From: Mycobacteroides immunogenum
GTDB lineage: Bacteria > Actinomycetota > Actinomycetes > Mycobacteriales > Mycobacteriaceae
DNA length: 64,000 bases
Direction of reading: 5' to 3'
Assembly (NCBI RefSeq): GCF_001605725.1
Contig: NZ_CP011530.1
Coordinates: 1,736,001 to 1,800,000, forward strand
The notes under the pieces were generated by a model that saw only the letters and a program-made list of their open reading frames with translations, made no database searches and was not told the origin of the DNA. The position numbers were made by a program, and so were the translations under genes. Position 1 is the stretch's first letter. Every line of letters starts with the position of its first letter. Positions 57,596 through 64,000 of the stretch are shown here, piece by piece.

Positions 57596-58435
57596 ATGTG
57601 GCGCCTGCGCATCGTGCATGCCACCGGGTATGCGTACAAGACACCGGTGACCGCCTCCTACAACGAGGCGCGGTTGACGCCGCGCAGCGACGGGCGGCAG
57701 AACGTCATCCTGAATCGCGTGGAGACTGTCCCGGCGACCCGCTCGTATCGGTACGTGGACTACTGGGGTACCGCGGTCACGACTTTCGATCTGCACGCCC
57801 CGCATACCGAACTGGAGGTGACGGGGCTGTCGGTGGTCGAGACCGATGTGGCCGAGAAGCCCGAGGAGGAGGCGGGCTGGGACGAGGTGCACACCACGGC
57901 GGTGATCGACCGATTCGACGAGTACCTGTCGCCGACCGCCTACGTCCCGCACAGCAAGAAGGTGCAATCGGTCGGCAAGAAGATCGCCAAGGACGCGAGT
58001 CCGGCCGAGGCCATCGTCGCGGCTTCCCAGTGGGTGCACTCGGAGCTGGACTACGTGCCGGGGACCACGGGCGTACATTCCTCGGCCCTGGACGCCTTGC
58101 GGGAGCGCAAGGGCGTCTGTCAGGACTACGCGCATCTGACCCTGGTGCTGCTGCGCAGCATGGGTATCCCGGCGCGTTATGTGTCTGGCTACCTGCATCC
58201 GAAGGCGGATGCGGCGGTGGGTGAGACCGTGGATGGCCAAAGTCACGCCTGGATTCAGGGCTGGGCCGGTGGCTGGTGGGACTACGACCCCACCAATGAC
58301 AGCGAAATCAACGAGCAGTACGTCACCGTCGGCGTTGGCCGAGACTATTCGGACGTTAGTCCTCTCAAGGGCATCTACTCGGGCGGCGGATCTACCGATT
58401 TGGATGTTGTGGTCGAAGTAACACGACTCGCCTAA
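57596..58435 (+). CDS. Transglutaminase-like cysteine protease-fold protein
   Basis: A 279-residue protein, same length as Rv2409c. The N-terminal beta domain (RIVHATGYAYKTPVTASYNEA) is followed by the transglutaminase catalytic triad: Cys175 in KGVCQDYAH, His217 in GQSHAWI and Asp231 in YDPTN. Such proteins act as amidases or peptidases. With the ATP-grasp and alpha-E proteins it forms a widespread three-gene module thought to make or cut an unusual peptide bond. The product is unknown. Confidence 0.9.
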   Translation: MWRLRIVHATGYAYKTPVTASYNEARLTPRSDGRQNVILNRVETVPATRSYRYVDYWGTAVTTFDLHAPHTELEVTGLSVVETDVAEKPEEEAGWDEVHTTAVIDRFDEYLSPTAYVPHSKKVQSVGKKIAKDASPAEAIVAASQWVHSELDYVPGTTGVHSSALDALRERKGVCQDYAHLTLVLLRSMGIPARYVSGYLHPKADAAVGETVDGQSHAWIQGWAGGWWDYDPTNDSEINEQYVTVGVGRDYSDVSPLKGIYSGGGSTDLDVVVEVTRLA

Positions 58436-58497
58436 ACGTGGCAGAAAAGCCGGTTATTGCACAGGTGTCTGGCAAGAAGAGTAATAATGCGTAGACC

Positions 58498-59154
58498 ATG
58501 GTGACCAAACAAGCTACCGGGCTATACGGCGGACGAACGGCAGACGAGCGCCGCGCGGAGCGGCGGCGACGCCTCCTCGAGGCAGGCCTCGAGGTTATGG
58601 CCAGCTCAGGCTGGGCAGCGACAACGGTTCGGGAGATCTGCAAGACCGCCGGACTGAACACCCGTTACTTCTACGAGTGCTTCGACGGGCTCGACGAGCT
58701 GCTGGTCGCGGTCTTCGACTGGATCATCGAGGACAGCATCGCCACGGCAGGCTCGGCGATGGCCGCTGCCGACAAGGACTCGCGCTCGCAGGTGCATGCC
58801 GGCGTCGTGGGTGCGGTGACCGCGCTGACCGCCGATCCCCGGCGCGCCCGTGTCATCGCCACCGAAGCGATGGGCAGCCAGCGGCTCACCCGTCGCCGCA
58901 TGCGGTTGACGCATTACATGGCCCTGATGCTCGGTGCGGCGCGCGCGGAGTTCGACCCCGATGCCGACCCCAACTACACCGCCGTTCAGGCAGAGGCCCT
59001 GGCCGCCGGTGTCGCCGGCACCGTGCTGGCATGGCTTGACGGCCGGCTGCGTCTGGAGCGTGAAGAACTGGCCGAATACACCGCCCAGTTCGTCGATCAG
59101 GCGATGTTCACGCCGCTGCCGGTGCACAACTCCATTGAGCACGGAGCACGCTGA
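58498..59154 (+). CDS. TetR-family transcriptional regulator
   Basis: A 218-residue regulator. The helix-turn-helix is at about residues 25-70 (RRLLEAGLEVMASSGWAATTVREICKTAGLNTRYFYECF, key part TTVREICKTAGLNTRYFY). The C-terminal ligand domain has no recognisable ligand signature. It lies 62 bases after the transglutaminase gene in the same direction and convergent with the PemK-fold gene. Its targets are unknown. Confidence 0.82.
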   Translation: MVTKQATGLYGGRTADERRAERRRRLLEAGLEVMASSGWAATTVREICKTAGLNTRYFYECFDGLDELLVAVFDWIIEDSIATAGSAMAAADKDSRSQVHAGVVGAVTALTADPRRARVIATEAMGSQRLTRRRMRLTHYMALMLGAARAEFDPDADPNYTAVQAEALAAGVAGTVLAWLDGRLRLEREELAEYTAQFVDQAMFTPLPVHNSIEHGAR

Positions 59155-59172
59155 GGCTGCACGGGCCTCGCG

Positions 59173-59772
59173 TCAGCTCCAGGAGAATTCGGCGCGTAGT
59201 CGCGCCGCGACAACGTTGAACCGCTCCACGTCCAGGATGGCGCCCTCGCGGCGGATGCCCTCCTCGGGGACGTCCAGTACGCGGTCCAGGCGCACCCAGC
59301 TGGGGCGTCCGTCGTAATCCCAACTGCCGCTGCCCAGCGCCACCCAATGCGGGTCGCTGTCATGGTGTGCCTGGCTGGAGAGCATCAGGCCCAGCAGTAG
59401 CGCGCCGTCACGTCCCACCACCAGCACGGGACGATCCTTGCCCTGTGCGGGGTCGTCCTCGTAGACCACCCAGGTCCACACGATTTCCCCGGGATCGGCG
59501 CGTCCGTCCAGGTCGGGCGTGTATTCGATGCGGCGGGCGCGGTGGGCGGTGGGCACGCTGCGGTGAGTCACCGGGCGGCCGGGGATCGCGGTCTGCTGCT
59601 CCGGCTCGACGACACCGATCGCCTCCAGCCCGAGCTGAAGCCCGCGCTGGACGAATTCCGACCCCTGCAGTTGCCGCAGCACCTTCGGGCCTTCACGGAA
59701 CACGACTTGCTCCAGAGTGTTCACCGCGATCTTCCCGAGCTTGCGCCCGAGCGTCTGCCACTGTGACGCCAT
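59173..59772 (-). CDS. PemK/MazF-fold protein with a helical N-terminal extension
   Basis: A 199-residue protein corresponding to Rv2405. The C-terminal part has the PemK-like pattern PGEIVWTWVVYEDDPAQGKDRPVLVVGR and LGSGSWDYDGRPSWVRLDRV. The N-terminal 75 residues form a basic amphipathic helix region (SQWQTLGRKLGKIAVNTLEQVVF). No antitoxin gene is adjacent, so a toxin role is doubtful. ATG 59772 was chosen over 59856, which would overlap lepA. It faces lepA head to head. Confidence 0.78.
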   Translation of the reverse strand: MASQWQTLGRKLGKIAVNTLEQVVFREGPKVLRQLQGSEFVQRGLQLGLEAIGVVEPEQQTAIPGRPVTHRSVPTAHRARRIEYTPDLDGRADPGEIVWTWVVYEDDPAQGKDRPVLVVGRDGALLLGLMLSSQAHHDSDPHWVALGSGSWDYDGRPSWVRLDRVLDVPEEGIRREGAILDVERFNVVAARLRAEFSWS

Positions 59773-59849
59773 GGTGCGAGCATACTGACCGGTAGCCCCC
59801 GCAGACGCGTGTGTCAGAAGCATGCCGCGCGGCATGGGAGCATGGTGCC

Positions 59850-61691
59850 GTGCCAAGTTTTGCCGACGCGACGTTCACGGATCCGGCGCTGATCCGTAAC
59901 TTCTGCATCATCGCCCATATCGACCACGGGAAGTCGACGCTGGCCGACCGGATGCTGCAGCTGACCGGTGTGGTCGACGAGCGGTCCATGCGGGCCCAAT
60001 ACCTGGACCGCATGGATATCGAGCGCGAGCGTGGCATCACCATCAAGGCGCAGAACGTGCGGCTGCCGTGGCAGCTCAATGGCCAGGACCATGTGCTGCA
60101 CCTGATCGACACCCCCGGGCACGTCGACTTCACCTATGAGGTGTCCCGTGCCCTGGAGGCGTGTGAGGGTGCCGTGCTGCTGGTCGACGCCGCGCAGGGT
60201 ATCGAGGCGCAGACGCTGGCCAACCTGTACCTGGCGCTGGACAAGGACCTGACCATCATCCCGGTCCTGAACAAGATCGACCTGCCCGCCGCCGACCCGG
60301 AGCGCTACTCCGAGGAGATCGCGCACATCATCGGCTGCGAGCCCTCCGATGTGCTGCGGGTCTCCGGCAAGACCGGCGAGGGCGTCGCGGCGCTGCTCGA
60401 CGAGGTGGTGCGGCTCATCCCTGCGCCGCAAGGTGATCCGGATGCCCCGGCGCGCGCGATGATCTTCGACTCGGTATACGACATCTACCGGGGCGTGGTC
60501 ACCTACGTCCGCGTCGTGGACGGCAAGATCACCCCGCGCGAGAAGATCGCGATGATGTCGACGGGTGCCACCCATGAGCTGCTGGAGGTGGGCATCGTCT
60601 CACCGGACCCCAAACCCTCTGCGGGCCTTGGGGTTGGCGAGGTGGGCTACCTGATCACCGGCGTGAAGGACGTGCGCCAGTCGAAGGTCGGTGACACCGT
60701 CACCTCCGCCCGCAAGGGCGCGACCGAACCTCTCACGGGCTATCGCGAACCCAAGCCCATGGTGTACTCCGGTCTGTATCCGGTGGACGGATCCGATTAC
60801 CCGAACCTGCGCGAGGCGCTGGACAAGCTGCAGCTCAACGACGCCGCGCTCACCTATGAGCCGGAGACCTCGGTGGCGCTCGGCTTCGGATTCCGTTGCG
60901 GCTTCCTGGGATTGCTGCACATGGAGATCACCCGGGAACGCCTGGAGCGCGAGTTCAACCTCGATCTCATCTCGACCGCACCCAACGTGGTGTACCGGGT
61001 GGTCAAGGAAGATAACACCGAGATGATGGTGACCAACCCGTCGATCTGGCCCGAGGGCAAGATTCGTTCGGTCTTCGAGCCCGTGGTCAAGACGACGGTG
61101 ATCGCGCCGAGCGAGTTCATCGGTTCGATCATGGAGCTGTGCCAGTCGCGCCGCGGTGAGCTCGGCGGCATGGACTACTTGTCGCCGGAGCGGGTCGAGC
61201 TGCGTTACACCATGCCGTTGGGCGAGATCATCTTCGACTTCTTCGACTCGTTGAAGTCCCGTACCCGCGGCTACGCGAGCCTGGACTACGAGGAGGCCGG
61301 TGAGCAGGAGGCGGATCTGGTCAAGGTCGACATCCTGCTGCAGGGTGAGGCGGTTGACGCGTTCAGTGCCATCGTGCACAAAGACGGCGCCGCCGCCTAC
61401 GGCAACAAGATGACCGTGAAGCTCAAGGAACTCATCCCGCGCCAGCAGTTCGAGGTGCCGGTGCAGGCCGCCGTCGGGTCGAGAATCATTGCCCGCGAGA
61501 ATATTCGGGCCATCCGCAAGGACGTGCTCTCCAAGTGCTACGGCGGTGACATCACCCGTAAGCGCAAGCTGCTGGAGAAGCAGAAGGAGGGCAAGAAGCG
61601 CATGAAGACCATCGGACGGGTCGAGGTGCCGCAGGAGGCCTTCGTGGCGGCGCTGTCCACCGAGTCGACGGCGGACAAGCCCAAGAAGTAA
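59850..61691 (+). CDS. lepA: Elongation factor 4 (LepA)
   Basis: A translation GTPase that back-translocates stalled ribosomes. The roughly 613-residue product has the G1 motif [35 protein letters not shown], the domain order G-II-III-V and the LepA-specific C-terminal domain ([21 protein letters not shown]). GTG 59850 or GTG 59811 are both possible starts, since the N-terminus varies in mycobacteria. Identification is secure. Confidence 0.96.
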   Translation: MPSFADATFTDPALIRNFCIIAHIDHGKSTLADRMLQLTGVVDERSMRAQYLDRMDIERERGITIKAQNVRLPWQLNGQDHVLHLIDTPGHVDFTYEVSRALEACEGAVLLVDAAQGIEAQTLANLYLALDKDLTIIPVLNKIDLPAADPERYSEEIAHIIGCEPSDVLRVSGKTGEGVAALLDEVVRLIPAPQGDPDAPARAMIFDSVYDIYRGVVTYVRVVDGKITPREKIAMMSTGATHELLEVGIVSPDPKPSAGLGVGEVGYLITGVKDVRQSKVGDTVTSARKGATEPLTGYREPKPMVYSGLYPVDGSDYPNLREALDKLQLNDAALTYEPETSVALGFGFRCGFLGLLHMEITRERLEREFNLDLISTAPNVVYRVVKEDNTEMMVTNPSIWPEGKIRSVFEPVVKTTVIAPSEFIGSIMELCQSRRGELGGMDYLSPERVELRYTMPLGEIIFDFFDSLKSRTRGYASLDYEEAGEQEADLVKVDILLQGEAVDAFSAIVHKDGAAAYGNKMTVKLKELIPRQQFEVPVQAAVGSRIIARENIRAIRKDVLSKCYGGDITRKRKLLEKQKEGKKRMKTIGRVEVPQEAFVAALSTESTADKPKK

Positions 61692-61712
61692 GCCAGTACC
61701 CCCGCTCGCGCC

Positions 61713-62471
61713 CTAGGCGCTCGGCATGCCGACGACGGCCCCGCCCTGCGGCCACCCGGTGGGCGAGTCCTCCCACGGTTCTTGACGCCCGTACGGCGTG
61801 AGATCCAGGAATGGGTACCCGACGGCGGAATGGTCTAGGCCGCGCGCGAAGGTCGAGTAGGTGTGGAAAACCTGGTCCCCGCGGCGCAGGAAGACGCTGG
61901 CGCCGGGCCAGTCCCCGCGCAGATCCTTGTCGGTGAAACCCTCGGCGCGCAGCTCGTCGGCGGACTTGTAGTTGTATTCGATGGGTGCCCGTGTGGGATC
62001 GAGCGTGACGTGGAAGTCGTAGCTGAAATCGCCGTCGTTGGTGGAATACCACGGGAACGTCCAGCCATGCTGGTCGCGGTACCGCGCGATGCTCGCATAC
62101 GGCGCACGGGACACGCAGGCGAAGGTGACGCCCTTGTCGTGCAGCAGCCTGACATCTTGTGGGGTGAACGTCATGTCGGCGGCTCCGGTGCAGCTGGGGC
62201 AGCCTCGGTCGAGGTCATCGAGCCACATGAAGTGATGGATGTAGAGCGTGTGCCGCCCGTCGAACATGTCCAGGAGCCCCACGCGGCCCTCGGGCCCTTC
62301 GAAGAGGTAGTCCTTGTCGACCTTCACCATGGGCAGCCGCCGTCGTTCGGCGTTGACGGCGTCGCGCAGATGTGTGACCTCCCGCTCGCGGGCCAGTAGC
62401 CGTTTTCGGGCCGCCAGCCATTCCTCTCGGGTGACGGCGGCGGGATAGGCAGGTGCTGAGGTCATATCCAT
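61713..62471 (-). CDS. DUF899 thioredoxin-like protein
   Basis: A 252-residue protein with the DUF899 pattern TREEWLAARKRLLAREREVTHLRD, LDRGCPSCTGAAD carrying the CPSC pair, VTFACVSRAPYA and PWYSTNDGDFSYDFHV. The family has a thioredoxin-like fold and is common in actinobacteria; function unknown. It is divergent from the nitronate monooxygenase gene with 49 bases between the starts. Confidence 0.85.
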   Translation of the reverse strand: MDMTSAPAYPAAVTREEWLAARKRLLAREREVTHLRDAVNAERRRLPMVKVDKDYLFEGPEGRVGLLDMFDGRHTLYIHHFMWLDDLDRGCPSCTGAADMTFTPQDVRLLHDKGVTFACVSRAPYASIARYRDQHGWTFPWYSTNDGDFSYDFHVTLDPTRAPIEYNYKSADELRAEGFTDKDLRGDWPGASVFLRRGDQVFHTYSTFARGLDHSAVGYPFLDLTPYGRQEPWEDSPTGWPQGGAVVGMPSA

Positions 62472-62520
62472 ACCGACCCACCCCGGCGGGAAAACTCATC
62501 GCGTCGATACGCTCAGATGT

Positions 62521-63519
62521 ATGAGTACCGTGCTTGCCGGGCTTCGTCTTCCTGTGGTGGGTGCGCCGATGGCCGGCGGAATCACCGTTCCCGCCTTGGC
62601 GCGTGGCGTGAGCGCCGCGGGTGGATTCGGGCTGCTGCCCGCCGGATATCGCACCGTCGCGCAACTGCAGCAGGACCGCGAGGCCATGGGGGGGCTGCCC
62701 TTCGGTTTCAACGTGTTCGTGCCCACCCCTGATCAGGGCGCCGACCTCAGCGAGTACCTGGACAAGCTGAAGATCTGGGCCGACAAACTTGAGGTCGCTC
62801 CCGGCGACCCGGTCTGGCATGACGACGCATATGCCGACAAGATCGAATATCTGATCGCCAATCCGGTGCCGGTGGTGTCCTTCACTTTTGGCGTGCCCAC
62901 CGCCGCGGACGCGCACCGGCTGCGCGATGCCGGTTCCGAGGTGTGGATCACCGTCACCAGTGCGGCGGAGGCCAAGATCGCCGAGGGGATCGGGGCCGAC
63001 GTACTGGTGGTACAGGGCCCGGAGGCCGGCGGTCATCGAAGCAGTTTCGACGCGGGCGCCCCAGAGGAGCCGTTGCTGGACCTGATCGCGAGTGTTCGGG
63101 CGGTCACAGCGCTGCCGATCGTTGCCGCCGGCGGAATCATGGATGGCGCGGATATTGCCCGCGTGCTGGCCGCGGGGGCGGCGGCCGCGCAGCTGGGTAC
63201 CGCGCTGGTGGTCACCGACGAGTCGGGAGCCAAACAGGTCTACAAAGACGCCCTGCTGGAACCCGCCGCCACCGTGGTGACCCGTGTCTTCTCCGGGCGG
63301 CCGGCGCGCAGCATCTCCAATGCTTTCCAGCGAGACATGGAATCGGTTGCCCCGGTGAGCTTCCCGGCCCTGAACTCCGCGACCAAAGAACTGCGGGCCA
63401 GCGGGGACCCGGATGTCATGTCGCTGTGGGCGGGCACCGAACACCACCGCGCCCGGGCGCTGCCGGTGGCCGAACTGATGGCTACCCTGGCCACCGAACT
63501 GATCGCCGCGCAAGGATAG
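62521..63519 (+). CDS. Nitronate monooxygenase-like FMN enzyme
   Basis: A 332-residue TIM-barrel FMN enzyme (NPD/2-nitropropane dioxygenase family). It begins LPVVGAPMAGGITVPALARGVSAAGG, and has VVQGPEAGGHRSS, ALPIVAAGGIMDGADIARVLAAGAAAAQLGTAL for FMN binding. Such enzymes oxidise nitronates such as propionate-3-nitronate; related proteins act as enoyl reductases. The substrate is not certain. The small membrane protein gene follows eight bases later. Confidence 0.88.
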   Translation: MSTVLAGLRLPVVGAPMAGGITVPALARGVSAAGGFGLLPAGYRTVAQLQQDREAMGGLPFGFNVFVPTPDQGADLSEYLDKLKIWADKLEVAPGDPVWHDDAYADKIEYLIANPVPVVSFTFGVPTAADAHRLRDAGSEVWITVTSAAEAKIAEGIGADVLVVQGPEAGGHRSSFDAGAPEEPLLDLIASVRAVTALPIVAAGGIMDGADIARVLAAGAAAAQLGTALVVTDESGAKQVYKDALLEPAATVVTRVFSGRPARSISNAFQRDMESVAPVSFPALNSATKELRASGDPDVMSLWAGTEHHRARALPVAELMATLATELIAAQG

Positions 63520-63527
63520 GTATCGAC

Positions 63528-63710
63528 GTGAAACCAGCCACCCTCATCTGGACCGTGCTCGTTGCCGCATGCCTGCTGATCGGCATCGATCTGATCATCT
63601 ATCTGGCCGGTCCGCGCAGCGGCGGTTCCGCGGGTGTTCTTGTGGCGCTCTTGGTATTCAATCTGCTGCTCTTCGGTGGACTCGGTATCTACCTGCGTGG
63701 CCGGCGCTAA
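63528..63710 (+). CDS. Small two-span membrane protein (60 residues)
   Basis: GTG 63528 opens a 60-residue protein with two hydrophobic helices, LIWTVLVAACLLIGIDLIIYL and GVLVALLVFNLLLFGGLGIYL, joined by a short AGPRSGGSA loop and ending in RGRR. It follows the nitronate monooxygenase stop by eight bases. No function is known. Confidence 0.65.
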   Translation: MKPATLIWTVLVAACLLIGIDLIIYLAGPRSGGSAGVLVALLVFNLLLFGGLGIYLRGRR

Positions 63711-63749
63711 ATGAACGGTGCGTAGCCAGATCGCACCTACGATGGTCGG

Positions 63750-64000
63750 ATGGTGTCGTCTGTTGATCCCGAGCTGTCGCTCGAAGGACTGCTTTCCAGT
63801 CAGTCTCCCGTCCAGCGGCGCGGCCCCTTTCCGCCCATTGCCGACTACGCGTTTCTCTCGGATTGGGAGAACACCTGCCTGATCGCCTCGAACGGGTCGG
63901 TGGAGTGGATGTGCGTGCCACGACCGGACTCGCCGAGCATCTTCGGGGCAATCCTTGATCGCGGGGCGGGCCATTTCCGGATCGCGCCCTACGGGCACAG
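63750..64000 (+). CDS. Glycoside hydrolase family 15 (trehalase-like) enzyme, N-terminal part
   Basis: The ATG at 63750 opens a frame running off the right edge. The visible 83 residues include PFPPIADYAFLSDWENTCLIASNGSVEWMCVPRPDSPSIFG, the characteristic GH15 N-terminal sequence (key part DYAFLSDWENTCL). In M. tuberculosis and M. smegmatis the equivalent (Rv2402) hydrolyses trehalose. The catalytic acidic residues lie beyond the window. The order next to lepA fits. Confidence 0.85.
   Translation, partial: MVSSVDPELSLEGLLSSQSPVQRRGPFPPIADYAFLSDWENTCLIASNGSVEWMCVPRPDSPSIFGAILDRGAGHFRIAPYGH

Noticed and set aside
59173..59772. MazEF/PemIK toxin-antitoxin locus
   Set aside because: Only the PemK-fold half is present; no antitoxin-like gene lies next to it and the gene is a conserved neighbour of lepA.

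Overview
The window looks like a chromosome segment of a rapid-growing mycobacterium, most likely of the Mycobacteroides abscessus/chelonae group. The base composition is high GC with many GTG starts. The backbone gene order follows the region around Rv2402 to Rv2463 of M. tuberculosis as I recall it: tig, clpP1, clpP2, clpX, korA-korB, rpf, mobA, valS-folC, ndk, rne, rplU-rpmA-obg-proB, proA, moxR/VWA pair, nadD-rsfS-gpgP-octT, degV, comEA-comEC, holA, rpsT, the ATP-grasp/alpha-E/transglutaminase trio, a PemK-fold gene, lepA and a GH15 trehalase-like gene. The genus is well supported; the species is inference. No insertion sequence, phage or CRISPR array was seen.

Positions 1-5060 hold a truncated membrane protein, tRNA-Gly, tRNA-Pro and the protein quality-control block (trigger factor, ClpP1P2, ClpX), with a candidate ClgR site before clpP1. 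Positions 5067-14294 are more accessory: a DinB-fold enzyme, an acetyltransferase, a DesA3-type acyl-CoA desaturase with its reductase and a divergent FabR/DesT-like repressor, small membrane and permuted-papain-like proteins, a DUF2185 (Imm33-type) gene pair, and fdhD-fdhF. Positions 14636-23694 carry korAB, an exported protein, a minimal Rpf behind a long AT-rich promoter with two CRP-like sites and a structured leader, mobA, a YibE/F membrane protein, a VOC protein, a flavin monooxygenase and a DUF937 protein.

Positions 23898-39960 are translation, RNA and proline housekeeping genes: valS-folC-DUF4233-ndk, rne, rplU-rpmA-obg-proB, then three related exported proteins in tandem, a PfkB sugar kinase and proA. 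Positions 39974-48044 hold the MoxR/VWA pair, NAD and ribosome-silencing genes overlapping methylglucose-lipopolysaccharide genes (gpgP, octT), DegV and comEA-comEC.

Between comEC and holA lies a block of five minus-strand genes (48059-53282) that I do not recall in M. tuberculosis: a flavoprotein and a tightly coupled four-gene operon of two polytopic membrane proteins, a 52-residue single-span protein and a cupredoxin-like lipoprotein. It is the best candidate here for an undescribed system. The window ends with holA, rpsT, the ATP-grasp/alpha-E/transglutaminase trio, a TetR regulator, a PemK-fold protein, lepA, a DUF899 protein, a nitronate monooxygenase, a small membrane protein and the start of a GH15 gene. 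Hairpins at gene ends are frequent, and three of them share the core CGAGTGTG or CGAGTGCG.
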